This document shows positions 7,428 through 16,161 of a stretch of 17,808 nucleotides of DNA, in pieces. The notes beneath the pieces were generated by a model. It saw only the letters and a program-made list of their open reading frames with translations. It ran no database searches and was not told the origin of the DNA. The stretch covers positions 1 through 17,808 of the forward strand of contig JAGLDI010000051.1 in assembly GCA_023145655.1 (NCBI GenBank), written 5' to 3'. A program made the translations under genes and the position numbers. Each line of letters opens with the position of its first letter. Positions within the stretch are counted from its first letter, which is position 1. Origin of the DNA: Desulfuromusa sp. (GTDB taxonomy: Bacteria; Desulfobacterota; Desulfuromonadia; Desulfuromonadales; Geopsychrobacteraceae).

Positions 7428-8735
7428 CTAACCGTGCCGTCCCTTAAGAGTCACACCCTTCATAAAACCTTCATACGAGCGTGAAATCAAATGTGCCTCA
7501 ATCTGAGATGCGGTATCCATCCCCACTCCAACAACAATCAGCAACGCCGTTCCACCAAAGAAAAAGGGGACATTTAACTGACTGATCAAGAGGGTAGGTA
7601 ATACGCAAACCAGTGAAATATAAATTGCACCAACAAAAGTCAAACGACTCAGCACAATATCTAAATAATTCGCAGTTTCTTTGCCGGGACGGATACCCGG
7701 GACAAATCCACCCTGATTTTTAATATTGTCAGCAACGTTGGCAGGGTTAAACGTTATAGCCGTGTAGAAGTAGCAAAAGAAGACAATAAAAGCAATATAA
7801 AAAATATTATACAACCAATGGGAGGGTGACATGTACGCAGACATAGTCTTCACCCAAGGAGCATCAATAAAGTTTGCAATGGTGGCTGGAAACATCATAA
7901 TAGAACTAGCAAAGATCGGAGGAATAACCCCGCTCATATTGATTTTCAAGGGAAGATGGCTCGCCTGTCCCCCCATATTGCGCATCCCCACAACCCGTTT
8001 CGCATAGTGGATAGGGACCCGACGCTGAGCCCGCTCCATAAAGACAATTGCTCCGACAGTGACTAACATTAATACCAGGATAAAAATAACAATAGTGGGA
8101 GACATCGCACCGGTCTGAACCAAACGAATCGAGTTAACGATTGCAGAAGGCATACCTGCCACAATACCGGCAAAAATGATCAACGAAATACCGTTACCGA
8201 TACCCCGCTCTGTGATTTGTTCTCCCAACCACATAATAAAAGCGGTACCCGCAGTCAGGGTAATAACTGTCATTAAAATAAAGCCCATACCAGGATTTAG
8301 AACAACCGGCTCTCCGGCAGGACCTACCATTGACTGCAGACCAACTGCGATACCCGTTCCCTGGATGAGCGCCAAGACAATGGTTCCATACCGTGTATAT
8401 TCGGTAATTTTCTTTCTACCCTGTTCACCTTCTTTAGAAAGCTTTTCTATTGGCTCAAAAACAACTGTTAGAAGTTGTAAAATAATTGATGCACTAATAT
8501 ACGGCATTATTCCGAGGGCAAAGACGGCCATCTGCTGAAGAGCACCACCAGTAAAAGCACTGACCAACCCCAGCAAGGTCCCCTCTGTTCCCTCGAAAAA
8601 TTTAGCTAAAACATGAGCATCAATACCAGGTGTCGGAACATGACATCCCACCCGGTAGACGGCTAACATTGCAAAAGTGAAGAAGATCCTCCGCCGCAAC
8701 TCGGGAATAGCTAGAATATTCTGCAGCGTAGACAT
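7428..8735 (-). CDS. secY: Protein translocase subunit SecY
   Basis: Central channel of the SecYEG translocon in the inner membrane, which threads unfolded secretory proteins with SecA and inserts membrane proteins with the ribosome. The 435-residue protein has the ten-helix hydrophobic pattern and family landmarks: YRVGCHVPTPGID at 27-39, the plug region FTGGALQQMAVFALGIMPYI (61-80), GEQITERGIGNG (171-182), the basic cytosolic loop ending KINMSGVIPPIFASS (264-278), FVPGIRPGKET (344-354) and a short basic tail. It starts three bases after the rplO stop with only a weak ribosome binding site, which suggests translational coupling to rplO. Confidence 0.98.
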   Translation of the reverse strand: MSTLQNILAIPELRRRIFFTFAMLAVYRVGCHVPTPGIDAHVLAKFFEGTEGTLLGLVSAFTGGALQQMAVFALGIMPYISASIILQLLTVVFEPIEKLSKEGEQGRKKITEYTRYGTIVLALIQGTGIAVGLQSMVGPAGEPVVLNPGMGFILMTVITLTAGTAFIMWLGEQITERGIGNGISLIIFAGIVAGMPSAIVNSIRLVQTGAMSPTIVIFILVLMLVTVGAIVFMERAQRRVPIHYAKRVVGMRNMGGQASHLPLKINMSGVIPPIFASSIMMFPATIANFIDAPWVKTMSAYMSPSHWLYNIFYIAFIVFFCYFYTAITFNPANVADNIKNQGGFVPGIRPGKETANYLDIVLSRLTFVGAIYISLVCVLPTLLISQLNVPFFFGGTALLIVVGVGMDTASQIEAHLISRSYEGFMKGVTLKGRHG

Positions 8736-8738
8736 AAC

Positions 8739-9179
8739 CTAAAGCACCTCAACCTTACCGCCTGCAGCTTCTATCTTTGCAACAGCAGATTTACTGAACT
8801 TATGCGCATGGACAGTCAAAGCCTTGGTCAATTCACCATCGGCAAGAATTTTGATTCCATCCTTGATGCCACCAACTAGACCAGACTTGCCATATTGTTC
8901 CAAGTCAATAACCGCATCGACTGCAAAAGCTTCAAGATCGCGCAAATTAACCAGATTATAGACTTTCTTATTTCTGGAGACAAAGCCACGCTTGGGAATT
9001 CTCCGCTGCAGAGGCATTTGCCCCCCTTCAAAGCCGGGCTTAACACCACCGCCGCTACGTGAATTCTGACCCTTGTGCCCCTTACCGGATTGTTTTCCAG
9101 TTCCAGAGCCATGACCACGTCCAAGACGCTTTCTATTTTTTGTCGAACCGGGAACCGGTTTTAGATTACTTAAATCCAT
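8739..9179 (-). CDS. rplO: 50S ribosomal protein L15
   Basis: Large-subunit assembly protein that binds 23S rRNA late in 50S formation. The 146-residue protein starts MDLSNLKPVPGS and has the Gly/Lys/Arg-rich, extended N-terminal region with GRGHGSGTGKQSGKGHKGQ (about residues 21-39) and RSGGGVKPGFEGGQMPL, then a globular C-terminal domain. I chose the ATG at 9179, with AGAGGA seven bases upstream. An in-frame TTG at 9212 would add 11 residues unlike the family and overlap rpmD. It lies 22 bases after rpmD. Confidence 0.97.
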   Translation of the reverse strand: MDLSNLKPVPGSTKNRKRLGRGHGSGTGKQSGKGHKGQNSRSGGGVKPGFEGGQMPLQRRIPKRGFVSRNKKVYNLVNLRDLEAFAVDAVIDLEQYGKSGLVGGIKDGIKILADGELTKALTVHAHKFSKSAVAKIEAAGGKVEVL

Positions 9180-9201
9180 CTTACTATCCTCTGCTTTGTT
9201 A

Positions 9202-9381
9202 TCAGTCTTCAACCGTCACCATGTGGTTAACTTTACGGATCATCCCGCGAATTTCAGGGGTATCCTGCAAAGTAACTGTCTGATGTAGACGATTCAAACC
9301 AAGCCCCTTAAGAACTTTTGCGAAATAAGCCTTCCGACCAATTGGACTTTTTTTCAGGGTGACCTTTACTTCCGTCGCCAT
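9202..9381 (-). CDS. rpmD: 50S ribosomal protein L30
   Basis: Small protein of the large subunit. The 59-residue translation opens [20 protein letters not shown] and continues with [20 protein letters not shown] and [14 protein letters not shown]. This is the ordinary short bacterial L30 fold, matching KVTLVKSxIGR and GLGLxRxxxxVxxxDTPxxRGMxxxVxHxV. The ATG has AGGAGA ahead of it. It sits between rpsE (28-base gap) and rplO (22-base gap), its standard spc position. Confidence 0.96.
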   Translation of the reverse strand: MATEVKVTLKKSPIGRKAYFAKVLKGLGLNRLHQTVTLQDTPEIRGMIRKVNHMVTVED

Positions 9382-9409
9382 TATTTTGTTCTCCTAGATA
9401 CAGAAACTC

Positions 9410-9901
9410 TCAATCCTGGGTAATGCCACGCCGGGCTCTAATCTGTTCAGGACTTTTAAGCATTTTCAGCGCACTCATCGTTGCTTTGACGACATTATGG
9501 GGGTTGTTCGAACCCAGACACTTAGTCAGTATGTTGCCGATTCCAACCGCCTCAAGAATAGGACGCACAGCGCCCCCGGCGATGACACCAGTACCATCTG
9601 ATGCGGGCTTGAGCAACACTCGCCCAGCACCATACTTGCCAATAACATCATAAGGGATAGTCCTGCCTTCCTGAATAGGCACCTTTATTAAACTCTTCTT
9701 TGCCTTTTCAACCCCTTTACGAATTGCCTCAGGAACCTCTTTGGCCTTACCAAGCCCATAGCCAACGTGGCCATTTCCATCACCAACGATGACAAGGGCG
9801 GAGAAGCTAAAACGACGTCCACCTTTGACAACTTTAGCGTTACGATTGATATGAATGACCCGGTCGGTCAATTCTAGTTCATTGGGATCAATGTGCAGCA
9901 C
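9410..9901 (-). CDS. rpsE: 30S ribosomal protein S5
   Basis: 30S protein at the mRNA entry pore, involved in decoding accuracy and helicase activity with S3 and S4. It has an N-terminal double-stranded-RNA-binding-like domain (about residues 10-77, [20 protein letters not shown] and [17 protein letters not shown]). A C-terminal domain follows (about 80-163, [19 protein letters not shown]). I prefer the GTG at 9901 (163 residues, [15 protein letters not shown]), because AGGAG then lies seven bases upstream and the N-terminus looks like relatives. An ATG two codons earlier (9907) is only one base from that AGGAG. It follows rplR closely. Confidence 0.95.
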   Translation of the reverse strand: MLHIDPNELELTDRVIHINRNAKVVKGGRRFSFSALVIVGDGNGHVGYGLGKAKEVPEAIRKGVEKAKKSLIKVPIQEGRTIPYDVIGKYGAGRVLLKPASDGTGVIAGGAVRPILEAVGIGNILTKCLGSNNPHNVVKATMSALKMLKSPEQIRARRGITQD

Positions 9902-9913
9902 AAACATTCTCCT

Positions 9914-10276
9914 CTACAGCTTCAATCCGGCTTCTCTTGCAGCTTCAGCCAGCGCCTGGATGCGCCCCTGATACAGGAAACCGTTACGGTCAAAAACGAC
10001 ATTGGTGATATTGTTAGCAAGGGCTTTTTTTGCAATGGAACTACCGACAGCTTTCGCCGCATCGATATTACCACTACCGTCCATGTCAATATCTTTACCA
10101 AGAGTTGAAGCTGCAACCAGGGTTTTACCAGTTACATCTTCAATAATCTGCGCATAAATATGTTTAGCGCTACGGAAGACAGAGAGCCTGGGGCACTCAG
10201 TCGTCCCGCGAATTTTTTTCCTGACTCGCGCTTGACGCTTAAGCCTTGCAATACGTCTTTTCTGGGAAACATCCAC
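9914..10276 (-). CDS. rplR: 50S ribosomal protein L18
   Basis: 5S rRNA-binding protein of the central protuberance, working with L5. The 120-residue protein has the basic N-terminus [21 protein letters not shown], then [20 protein letters not shown], and the C-terminal [24 protein letters not shown], all typical. The start is GTG (10276-10274) with AAGGAG seven bases upstream. It lies 27 bases after rplF and 12 before rpsE in standard spc order. Confidence 0.97.
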   Translation of the reverse strand: MDVSQKRRIARLKRQARVRKKIRGTTECPRLSVFRSAKHIYAQIIEDVTGKTLVAASTLGKDIDMDGSGNIDAAKAVGSSIAKKALANNITNVVFDRNGFLYQGRIQALAEAAREAGLKL

Positions 10277-10303
10277 AGTTCTGCTCCTTGCTAAAATTCT
10301 ATC

Positions 10304-10840
10304 TTACTTGCCAGTCTTGCCAGCTTTACGCATGATACGTTCGTCAGCATACTTAATTCCCTTACCTTTGTAAGGCTCAGGCTTGCGATATGAACGAATT
10401 TTTGCCGCAGCAGAACCGACAAGTTGCTTATCAATACCCGATACAGAAAGCTTGGTCTGTTTTTCAATTTCTACACTGATTCCCTCGGGAAGTTCATAAA
10501 CAACCGGATGAGAATAACCTAGAGATAAAGTCAGAGTTTTTCCGGAAATCTCAGCCCGATAACCGACACCGTTGATCTCTAAATCCTTTTTAAAACCAGC
10601 GGTTACACCCACAACCATATTGTTGATCAGAGCCCGGGTCAACCCGTGCAATGCAGAATCCTGATTACTGTCTGAGGGTCTTGACACCTTAACCTGATCG
10701 GTTTCGACCGCAATCGTCATCCGCTCATGAAGTGGCTGCGACAGTGAACCTTTTGGGCCAGATACAGTCATCATATTCCCATCAAGAGAAATCTTTACCC
10801 CTGATGGAATTGAAACTGGTAATTTACCAATACGTGACAT
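10304..10840 (-). CDS. rplF: 50S ribosomal protein L6
   Basis: Large-subunit protein next to the GTPase-associated centre and sarcin-ricin loop. The 178-residue protein opens [19 protein letters not shown] and has two tandem alpha/beta domains of about 80 residues. It ends with the conserved [20 protein letters not shown] segment and a Lys-rich tail. I chose the ATG at 10840, which has AAGGAG eight bases upstream; a longer in-frame reading from 10870 overlaps the rpsH stop and adds ten unlike residues. It lies 23 bases after rpsH. Confidence 0.97.
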   Translation of the reverse strand: MSRIGKLPVSIPSGVKISLDGNMMTVSGPKGSLSQPLHERMTIAVETDQVKVSRPSDSNQDSALHGLTRALINNMVVGVTAGFKKDLEINGVGYRAEISGKTLTLSLGYSHPVVYELPEGISVEIEKQTKLSVSGIDKQLVGSAAAKIRSYRKPEPYKGKGIKYADERIMRKAGKTGK

Positions 10841-10863
10841 TGTTGAAACTCCTTGATTTGCTA

Positions 10864-11262
10864 TTACCAAACGGTACAGACAACCTCACCACCCACTTTA
10901 GCCTGACGAGCTGTAACATCGTCAAGAACCCCTACGGATGTCGAAAGAATTGAAGCACCAAGGCCGTTCTTAACCCATGGGATATCATCCTTACCTACGT
11001 AAACGCGACGACCCGGGGTAGAAATACGTTTAATTTCGTGAATAATAGGGTCCTGATTATCATCATACTTTAGATAAATTCGCAGAACACCCTGCTTACT
11101 ATCGCTTATCACCTTGCAGTTTTTCAGGTAACCAAGGTCTTTCAATACATTTGCAACTGCAACCTTGACATTACTCGACGGCATGTCAAGTTTTGCGTGG
11201 CCAGCCATCCCGGCATTTCTAATACGAGTTAACATATCCGCCATTGGATCGGTCATAGACAT
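10864..11262 (-). CDS. rpsH: 30S ribosomal protein S8
   Basis: Primary 16S rRNA binder in the 30S body; in E. coli it also represses the spc operon by binding mRNA at rplE. The 132-residue protein opens [17 protein letters not shown] and has the C-terminal rRNA-binding part with [17 protein letters not shown] and [16 protein letters not shown], ending GGEVVCTVW, as is typical. The first ATG (11262) has AGGAG eight bases upstream; a second ATG two codons later is possible. It sits between rpsN and rplF. Confidence 0.97.
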   Translation of the reverse strand: MSMTDPMADMLTRIRNAGMAGHAKLDMPSSNVKVAVANVLKDLGYLKNCKVISDSKQGVLRIYLKYDDNQDPIIHEIKRISTPGRRVYVGKDDIPWVKNGLGASILSTSVGVLDDVTARQAKVGGEVVCTVW

Positions 11263-11283
11263 GGGTGGATCTCCTTCTTGCTG

Positions 11284-11469
11284 TTACCAGCTGGACTTGA
11301 CGACACCAGGGAGTTTCCCTTCGGATGCCAGTTTCCGCAGACAAATTCTGCACATATCAAATTTACGGTAATAAGCGCGTGGACGACCACAGATTGGACA
11401 GCGATTATATTCACGAACCGCAAACTTTTTAGGCCGTTTTGATTTGGCAATCATCGATTTCTTCGCCAC
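11284..11469 (-). CDS. rpsN: 30S ribosomal protein S14, type Z
   Basis: Protein of the 30S head. This is the short zinc-binding form: 61 residues with C24-PI-C27 and C40-RI-C43 (CxxC-x12-CxxC), compared with about 100 residues in the cysteine-free enterobacterial type. The remaining sequence ([38 protein letters not shown]) is standard. The start is GTG (11469-11467) with GGAGG six bases upstream. It is placed between rplE and rpsH as usual. Confidence 0.97.
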   Translation of the reverse strand: MAKKSMIAKSKRPKKFAVREYNRCPICGRPRAYYRKFDMCRICLRKLASEGKLPGVVKSSW

Positions 11470-11491
11470 AATTATCCTCCGCTCTTAAGCT

Positions 11492-12031
11492 TTATTTTCT
11501 GAACGGCATGCCGAGACCGGTCAGTAAAGCGCGACCTTCCTCGTCTGTCCGAGCCGTTGTTACAATGGTGACATTCAAACCGGAAACCTGGGCAATCTTG
11601 TCCAGATCAATCTCCGGAAATATCAATTGCTCCTGAATTCCCAAGGTATAATTACCCCGGCCATCAAAAGCCTTGGGGGAGATCCCCTTAAAATCACGCA
11701 CCCGAGGCAGAGCAACACTCACCAAACGATCAAGAAACTCCCAGGCCCGATCCTGCCGCAAGGTAACACATGCCCCAATAGGCACATCCTCACGCAGCTT
11801 GAACCCAGCAATGGATCTTTTGGATTTGGTGATTATTGCTTTTTGTCCGCTGATTCGTGCTAATTCGTCAACTGCGGATTCAAGCAGTTTGGGGTTCTGA
11901 ATCGCCTCGCCGAGACCCATATTCAGAACTACCTTCTCGATTCGAGGAACTTCCATAACTGTTTTGTACTGGAATTCCTTCATCAGAGCAGGAACTTGCT
12001 CCTGCAGATATGTCTGCTTTAACCTGACCAT
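11492..12031 (-). CDS. rplE: 50S ribosomal protein L5
   Basis: 5S rRNA-binding protein of the central protuberance that bridges to S13 and touches P-site tRNA. The 179-residue protein has the family segments [54 protein letters not shown] and [16 protein letters not shown]. The last of these is the conserved loop toward 5S rRNA. I chose the ATG at 12031 (GGAG six bases upstream) over the TTG one codon earlier. It lies 12 bases after rplX, the region that S8 recognises in E. coli; I did not find a convincing S8-like RNA fold here by eye. Confidence 0.97.
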   Translation of the reverse strand: MVRLKQTYLQEQVPALMKEFQYKTVMEVPRIEKVVLNMGLGEAIQNPKLLESAVDELARISGQKAIITKSKRSIAGFKLREDVPIGACVTLRQDRAWEFLDRLVSVALPRVRDFKGISPKAFDGRGNYTLGIQEQLIFPEIDLDKIAQVSGLNVTIVTTARTDEEGRALLTGLGMPFRK

Positions 12032-12043
12032 CAAACTCTCCGT

Positions 12044-12373
12044 TTATTTATCAACACTCTCGTTACATTTTTTACAGTAACGAGTTTTACTGCCATCTTC
12101 AAGTAATCGAATCCCAGTCCGAGCCGGTTGATTACATGAACCACAAATGAGCATTACATTCGAGATACTCAATGGTGCCTCTTTCTCTAAAATGCCACCC
12201 TCAGGGTACAACTGATTGGGACGAGTATGTCGCTTAATCATGTTGAGACCTTCAACAACAACACGACTTTTCCCTGGAAACACGCTTAAAACTTTGCCGG
12301 TTTTACCTTGTTCTTTTCCAGCAATAATTTTCACCATATCATTTTTTTTGATATGTAATTTGACAATAGACAT
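12044..12373 (-). CDS. rplX: 50S ribosomal protein L24 with C-terminal zinc ribbon
   Basis: Early assembly protein of the 50S subunit near the tunnel exit. The 109-residue protein has an N-terminal KOW motif (about residues 8-35, [20 protein letters not shown]) and the conserved [15 protein letters not shown]. It also carries a four-cysteine ribbon, C77/C80 (CGSC) and C100/C103 (CKKC), which E. coli L24 lacks but several other lineages have. The ATG has GGAG ten bases upstream. It lies between rplN (27-base gap) and rplE. Confidence 0.97.
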   Translation of the reverse strand: MSIVKLHIKKNDMVKIIAGKEQGKTGKVLSVFPGKSRVVVEGLNMIKRHTRPNQLYPEGGILEKEAPLSISNVMLICGSCNQPARTGIRLLEDGSKTRYCKKCNESVDK

Positions 12374-12400
12374 CGCTTTGACACTCCAACTATCGATAAT

Positions 12401-12769
12401 TTATAAAACTTCAGGAGCCAATGAAACAATTTTCATATAGTGGCGAGCTCGCAATTCCCGGGCAACAGGCCCAAAAATACGGGTACCTAGCGGTTCATTA
12501 CCAGTGCCGATAACAACAGCAGAGTTTCCATCAAAGCGGATAAAAGAACCATCGGGACGTGGAACTTCTTTTGCCGTACGAACAACTACAGCACGGACAA
12601 CGTCTCCTTTTTTAACCTTTGAATTTGGCAATGCTTCCTTGACACTACAAATAATAATATCGCCGATCCCGGCGTACTTGCGTTTAGATCCCCCGGGAAC
12701 TTTAATACAACAAAGTTTTTTAGCCCCTGAGTTATCAGCTACACTAAGCATAGTTTGCATCTGGATCAT
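12401..12769 (-). CDS. rplN: 50S ribosomal protein L14
   Basis: Interface protein of the large subunit that contacts 16S helix 14 and is the docking site for the silencing factor RsfS. The 122-residue protein opens [21 protein letters not shown] and carries the signature [22 protein letters not shown] and the C-terminal [13 protein letters not shown]. The ATG at 12769 has AGGAG six bases upstream. It is the first gene of the classic spc set and follows rpsQ after only nine bases, so no separate spc promoter is evident. Confidence 0.98.
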   Translation of the reverse strand: MIQMQTMLSVADNSGAKKLCCIKVPGGSKRKYAGIGDIIICSVKEALPNSKVKKGDVVRAVVVRTAKEVPRPDGSFIRFDGNSAVVIGTGNEPLGTRIFGPVARELRARHYMKIVSLAPEVL

Positions 12770-12778
12770 AAGTATCTC

Positions 12779-13045
12779 CTACGCAGTAACTGCTTTTTCC
12801 AGAACCTGTCGCACACGCCAGCGCTTGCCTTTCGACAATGGTCTTGTTTCGACAATGAGAACCTTATCACCAATGCCACAACTATTATCCTCATCATGAG
12901 CTTTAAAGGTGACTTTACGTTTGATGAATTTCTTGTAAACACTATGTTTAACCAGGTTATCAACCCTGACAACGACGGTTTTGTCCATCTTATTGCTGAC
13001 AACAACACCGACACGGGTACTTCTGTTACCTCGTTCTTGGCTCAT
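12779..13045 (-). CDS. rpsQ: 30S ribosomal protein S17
   Basis: Primary 16S rRNA-binding protein of the 30S body with an OB-fold. The 88-residue protein opens [20 protein letters not shown] and continues with [20 protein letters not shown], then a [21 protein letters not shown] segment typical of the family. AGGA precedes the ATG. It is the last gene of the S10 set, 11 bases after rpmC and nine before rplN. Confidence 0.97.
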   Translation of the reverse strand: MSQERGNRSTRVGVVVSNKMDKTVVVRVDNLVKHSVYKKFIKRKVTFKAHDEDNSCGIGDKVLIVETRPLSKGKRWRVRQVLEKAVTA

Positions 13046-13056
13046 TTTTCCTCACA

Positions 13057-13248
13057 CTAAGCGTTCAGCTTACCAGAAAGAATTGTTTTAATCCGGGCAA
13101 CATCTTTACGTACCTGCGAAACCCTCGACGTGTTCTCTAAATGTCCGGTATGTAACTGAAATTTCAGATTAAATAATTCTTGTTGTAATTCTTGTGTTTT
13201 AGTCTGCAACTCTTCAACATTGAGATCTTTGATTTCACTAACTTTCAT
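13057..13248 (-). CDS. rpmC: 50S ribosomal protein L29
   Basis: Two-helix protein at the polypeptide tunnel exit, next to L23, where trigger factor and SRP dock. The 63-residue translation opens [20 protein letters not shown] and contains [20 protein letters not shown], both typical. I chose the ATG at 13248, with GAGG six bases upstream. This start overlaps the last 11 bases of rplP in another frame, which suggests translational coupling. A longer in-frame reading adds seven unlike residues. Confidence 0.96.
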   Translation of the reverse strand: MKVSEIKDLNVEELQTKTQELQQELFNLKFQLHTGHLENTSRVSQVRKDVARIKTILSGKLNA

Positions 13249-13660
13249 CGCCAACCTCTCTTCTGACAAACTTCGTTTTCATTGGCAGCTTATGCGCTCC
13301 TAAACGGAAAGCTTCACGAGCCACCTCTTCGGTTACACCCTGCATCTCATAGAGCATGTGACCGGGCTTGACAACAGCAACCCACTTTTCCGGAGACCCT
13401 TTACCTTTACCCATCCGAGTCTCAGCGGGCTTGCTGGTCAGTGGTTTATGTGGGAAGGTACGAATCCAGATTTTACCACCCCGTTTAATATAACGAGTCA
13501 TGGCACGACGGGCAGCTTCGATTTGTCGAGCTGAAAGCCAACCACATTCTAAAGCCTGCAAACCGTAATCTCCGAAGCTCACTTCGGTACCACGGGATGC
13601 CTGGCCAGCCATCCGTCCGGTAAATTGTTTTCTTCGTTTAACTTTTTTAGGCATTAACAT
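13238..13660 (-). CDS. rplP: 50S ribosomal protein L16
   Basis: Late-assembling 50S protein that organises the A-site side of the peptidyl transferase centre. The 140-residue protein opens [20 protein letters not shown] and has the conserved [41 protein letters not shown] and [17 protein letters not shown]. The ATG has AGGAG nine bases upstream. It follows rpsC by 16 bases and overlaps rpmC by 11. Confidence 0.98.
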   Translation of the reverse strand: MLMPKKVKRRKQFTGRMAGQASRGTEVSFGDYGLQALECGWLSARQIEAARRAMTRYIKRGGKIWIRTFPHKPLTSKPAETRMGKGKGSPEKWVAVVKPGHMLYEMQGVTEEVAREAFRLGAHKLPMKTKFVRREVGDES

Positions 13661-13676
13661 GACAAGCTACTCCTGA

Positions 13677-14327
13677 TCAGCCAACCGGCCGCTCTTTTTC
13701 TTTACCAAGCACCTCACCCTTAAAGATGAGAACTTTCACACCGATAATCCCATAGGTTGTCATAGCTTCTGCAAACCCATAATCAATATCAGCCCGCAAA
13801 GTATGTAGTGGGACACGCCCCTCGCGATACCATTCAGTCCGGCTCATTTCAGCACCACCAAGACGACCTGCGCAGGTGATTTTGATCCCTTTAGCACCGA
13901 ACTTAAGTGCCATACTGACACTCCGCTTCATAGCTCGACGGAAAGCAACTCTCCGTTCCAGCTGTAAAACAATATTTTCAGCAACCAGCTGTGCATCAAC
14001 CTCAGGTTTACGTACTTCCTGAATATTAATAAAACATTCATCATTGGTGATCTTAGCCAGTTCTTTCTTCAGCACCTCAACTTCAGCACCTTTCTTACCA
14101 ATGATAATTCCTGGGCGGGCGGCAAAAATATTGATTTTTACTTTATTCGCAGCACGCTCCAGCTCAATTTTAGAAATACCGGCATGGTACAACCGCTTCT
14201 TCAGAAAATTGCGCAACTGCAAATCAGCATGCAGTTTTACAGCATAATCAGAATCCGCATACCAGCGGGACTCCCAAGTCCGGTTAATTCCCAGACGAAA
14301 TCCTATAGGATGAACTTTCTGGCCCAA
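13677..14327 (-). CDS. rpsC: 30S ribosomal protein S3
   Basis: Forms the mRNA entry pore in the 30S head with S4 and S5. The 216-residue protein opens [20 protein letters not shown]. It has a type II KH domain with the GxxG loop GKKG at residues 77-80, and a C-terminal domain with [18 protein letters not shown] sequence (here [17 protein letters not shown]) and GYGFAEA-like YGFAEAMT. The start is a TTG (14327-14325) with AGGAGG seven bases upstream; the conserved N-terminus leaves no alternative. It lies 17 bases after rplV. Confidence 0.97.
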   Translation of the reverse strand: MGQKVHPIGFRLGINRTWESRWYADSDYAVKLHADLQLRNFLKKRLYHAGISKIELERAANKVKINIFAARPGIIIGKKGAEVEVLKKELAKITNDECFINIQEVRKPEVDAQLVAENIVLQLERRVAFRRAMKRSVSMALKFGAKGIKITCAGRLGGAEMSRTEWYREGRVPLHTLRADIDYGFAEAMTTYGIIGVKVLIFKGEVLGKEKERPVG

Positions 14328-14344
14328 AGGGATACCTCCTCGAT

Positions 14345-14677
14345 TTATTTCACATCCAGAACCACAGTAATGTGGCTGGTAGGCTTACGAATTCGGCTGG
14401 CACGACCCTGAGCGCGGGGCATAAAACGCTTGAGCGCGGGGCCCTGATCAACCATGACTGTTTTTACAAACAGTTGGTCTACATCAGAAACACCACTTTG
14501 CTCAGCATTTGCAACAGCAGATTTCAACAGTTTCGACAAAATTGGTGCGGTTTTCTGCGGAGAGACTTGAAGGATATTCATTGCATCCTGAATCCCCTTA
14601 CCACGCACCATATCAACAACGAGCCTCGCCTTGCGTGGCGAAAGACGTACGTTTCTTAATTTTGCTTGTGTTTCCAT
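14345..14677 (-). CDS. rplV: 50S ribosomal protein L22
   Basis: Lines the polypeptide exit tunnel; its long beta-hairpin forms part of the constriction with L4. The 110-residue protein has [20 protein letters not shown] near the N-terminus and the hairpin and C-terminus [20 protein letters not shown] followed by HITVVL. No insertion or deletion stands out in the hairpin. The ATG has AGGAG nine bases upstream. It lies 33 bases after rpsS. Confidence 0.97.
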   Translation of the reverse strand: METQAKLRNVRLSPRKARLVVDMVRGKGIQDAMNILQVSPQKTAPILSKLLKSAVANAEQSGVSDVDQLFVKTVMVDQGPALKRFMPRAQGRASRIRKPTSHITVVLDVK

Positions 14678-14710
14678 TACTTGGCACTCCTGTCAGAAAA
14701 CGCCGTACAT

Positions 14711-14989
14711 TTATCTGACTTTACTTTTCCGATCACTTCCGTGCCCATAATAGGTACGGGTCGGCGCGAATTCACCCAATTTATGTCCAACCATATTCTC
14801 ACTGACAAAGACCGGTATGAACTTTTTCCCGTTATGCACGGCAAAAGTCAGACCAACAAATTCAGGAATAATGGTCGAACGGCGTGACCAAGTCTTAATA
14901 ACCTTGTTCCGACTTGAATTACCTTCGAGGTTAACATTACGTAAGAGAGACTCTTGAATGTAGGGCCCTTTTTTAACTGATCTTGACAC
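14711..14989 (-). CDS. rpsS: 30S ribosomal protein S19
   Basis: Protein of the 30S head, partner of S13, near the A-site tRNA. The 92-residue protein reads [19 protein letters not shown], then [40 protein letters not shown] and [12 protein letters not shown], which is the full family signature. The start is GTG (14989-14987) with AGGAG six bases upstream. It follows rplB by 23 bases. Confidence 0.98.
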   Translation of the reverse strand: MSRSVKKGPYIQESLLRNVNLEGNSSRNKVIKTWSRRSTIIPEFVGLTFAVHNGKKFIPVFVSENMVGHKLGEFAPTRTYYGHGSDRKSKVR

Positions 14990-15012
14990 GTGATTCTCCT
15001 AGATTCCTAAAC

Positions 15013-15840
15013 TTACTTTTTGTTCCGACGGCGAACGATGAATTTATCAGTCCGACGGTTTGATCTCGTTTTATAACCTTTAGTTGGCACTCCCCAAGGA
15101 GTCACGGGATGACGGCCGCCAGAACTTTTTCCTTCTCCACCGCCATGGGGGTGATCAACGGGGTTCATTGCAACTCCGCGAGACTGTGGACGTTTACCCA
15201 ACCAACGGTTACGACCCGCTTTACCAATTTTAATCTTTTCAAAATCAAGGTTACCAACCTGACCAATAGTTGCGCGACAATCCTGCAGCACCAACCGAAC
15301 TTCACCAGAAGGGAGTCGCAGTTGCGCATAGCGACCTTCCTTTGCCGCAATCATGGCATAAGCACCGGCACTTCGCGCCAATTGACCACCTTTACCAATC
15401 TTCAGTTCAACATTATGAACCCATGTCCCCAGAGGGATGGAGCGAATTGTCAAGGTATTACCTGGACGAATATCCGCTGAGTCGCTGGCAATGACACGAT
15501 CATCGACATTCAGGCCATGCGGCGCAAGGATATAACGCTTTTCGCCATCAACATAAAACAATAACGCAATTCTGGCACTTCGGTTCGGGTCATATTCGAT
15601 CGCTGCAACACGAGCCGGTATTTCCAGTTTATCCCGAAGGAAGTCAACAATCCGATACTGCCGCTTGTGACCACCACCCGTATGACGTTTAGTTATTCGT
15701 CCAGTATTATTACGACCACCAGAGCGTGATAACGGTGCCAATAAGGATTTTTCCGGCGTACTTTTAGTGATCTCTTCAAAAGTAGAAGAGGTCATATGGC
15801 GCCGACCATCCGATGTAGGTTTAAATTTTTTGATACCCAT
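15013..15840 (-). CDS. rplB: 50S ribosomal protein L2
   Basis: One of the largest and most conserved 50S proteins, needed for subunit association and for the peptidyl transferase centre. The 275-residue protein has an OB-fold (about residues 60-130) and an SH3-like domain (about 130-200). Its C-terminal extension carries [20 protein letters not shown], whose H230 corresponds to the functionally important histidine of other L2 proteins. The ATG has GGAG eight bases upstream. It lies between rplW (33-base gap) and rpsS. Confidence 0.98.
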   Translation of the reverse strand: MGIKKFKPTSDGRRHMTSSTFEEITKSTPEKSLLAPLSRSGGRNNTGRITKRHTGGGHKRQYRIVDFLRDKLEIPARVAAIEYDPNRSARIALLFYVDGEKRYILAPHGLNVDDRVIASDSADIRPGNTLTIRSIPLGTWVHNVELKIGKGGQLARSAGAYAMIAAKEGRYAQLRLPSGEVRLVLQDCRATIGQVGNLDFEKIKIGKAGRNRWLGKRPQSRGVAMNPVDHPHGGGEGKSSGGRHPVTPWGVPTKGYKTRSNRRTDKFIVRRRNKK

Positions 15841-15873
15841 ATTAACTACTCCGTACCTGCAAAGCGTGCAGCT

Positions 15874-16161
15874 TTACACACCATAAAAATCTATGTTCTG
15901 GCCCTCTTCGAGGGTCACATATGCCTTTTTCCAGCTTCTGCGTTGTCCCATGTTAGCCCCAACGCGCTTCATCTTGCCACGAAACTGGATTGTATTGACC
16001 GCCTTGACTTTGACGTCAAAGGCTTTCTCCACAGCCTGCTTTATTTCAATTTTATTAGCGCTCCGCTTGACTTCAAAAGTTACAACCTGAGAGCTTTCCT
16101 TGAGCAAGTTTGCTTTTTCAGAGATTAACGGCTTACGAATAATTTCGTATAAAGGTTTCAT
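15874..16161 (-). CDS. rplW: 50S ribosomal protein L23
   Basis: Tunnel-exit protein and docking site for trigger factor and the signal recognition particle. The 95-residue protein has [20 protein letters not shown] at the N-terminus, the helix segment [20 protein letters not shown], and a C-terminal [20 protein letters not shown]. Its ATG overlaps the rplD stop as ATGA, and only a weak GGA lies ahead of it, so translation is probably coupled to rplD. Confidence 0.97.
   Translation of the reverse strand: MKPLYEIIRKPLISEKANLLKESSQVVTFEVKRSANKIEIKQAVEKAFDVKVKAVNTIQFRGKMKRVGANMGQRRSWKKAYVTLEEGQNIDFYGV

Noticed and set aside
12504..12899. Plus-strand open frame of 131 codons opposite rplN and rpsQ
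   Set aside because: Antisense shadow of conserved genes, with no ribosome binding site or family resemblance.
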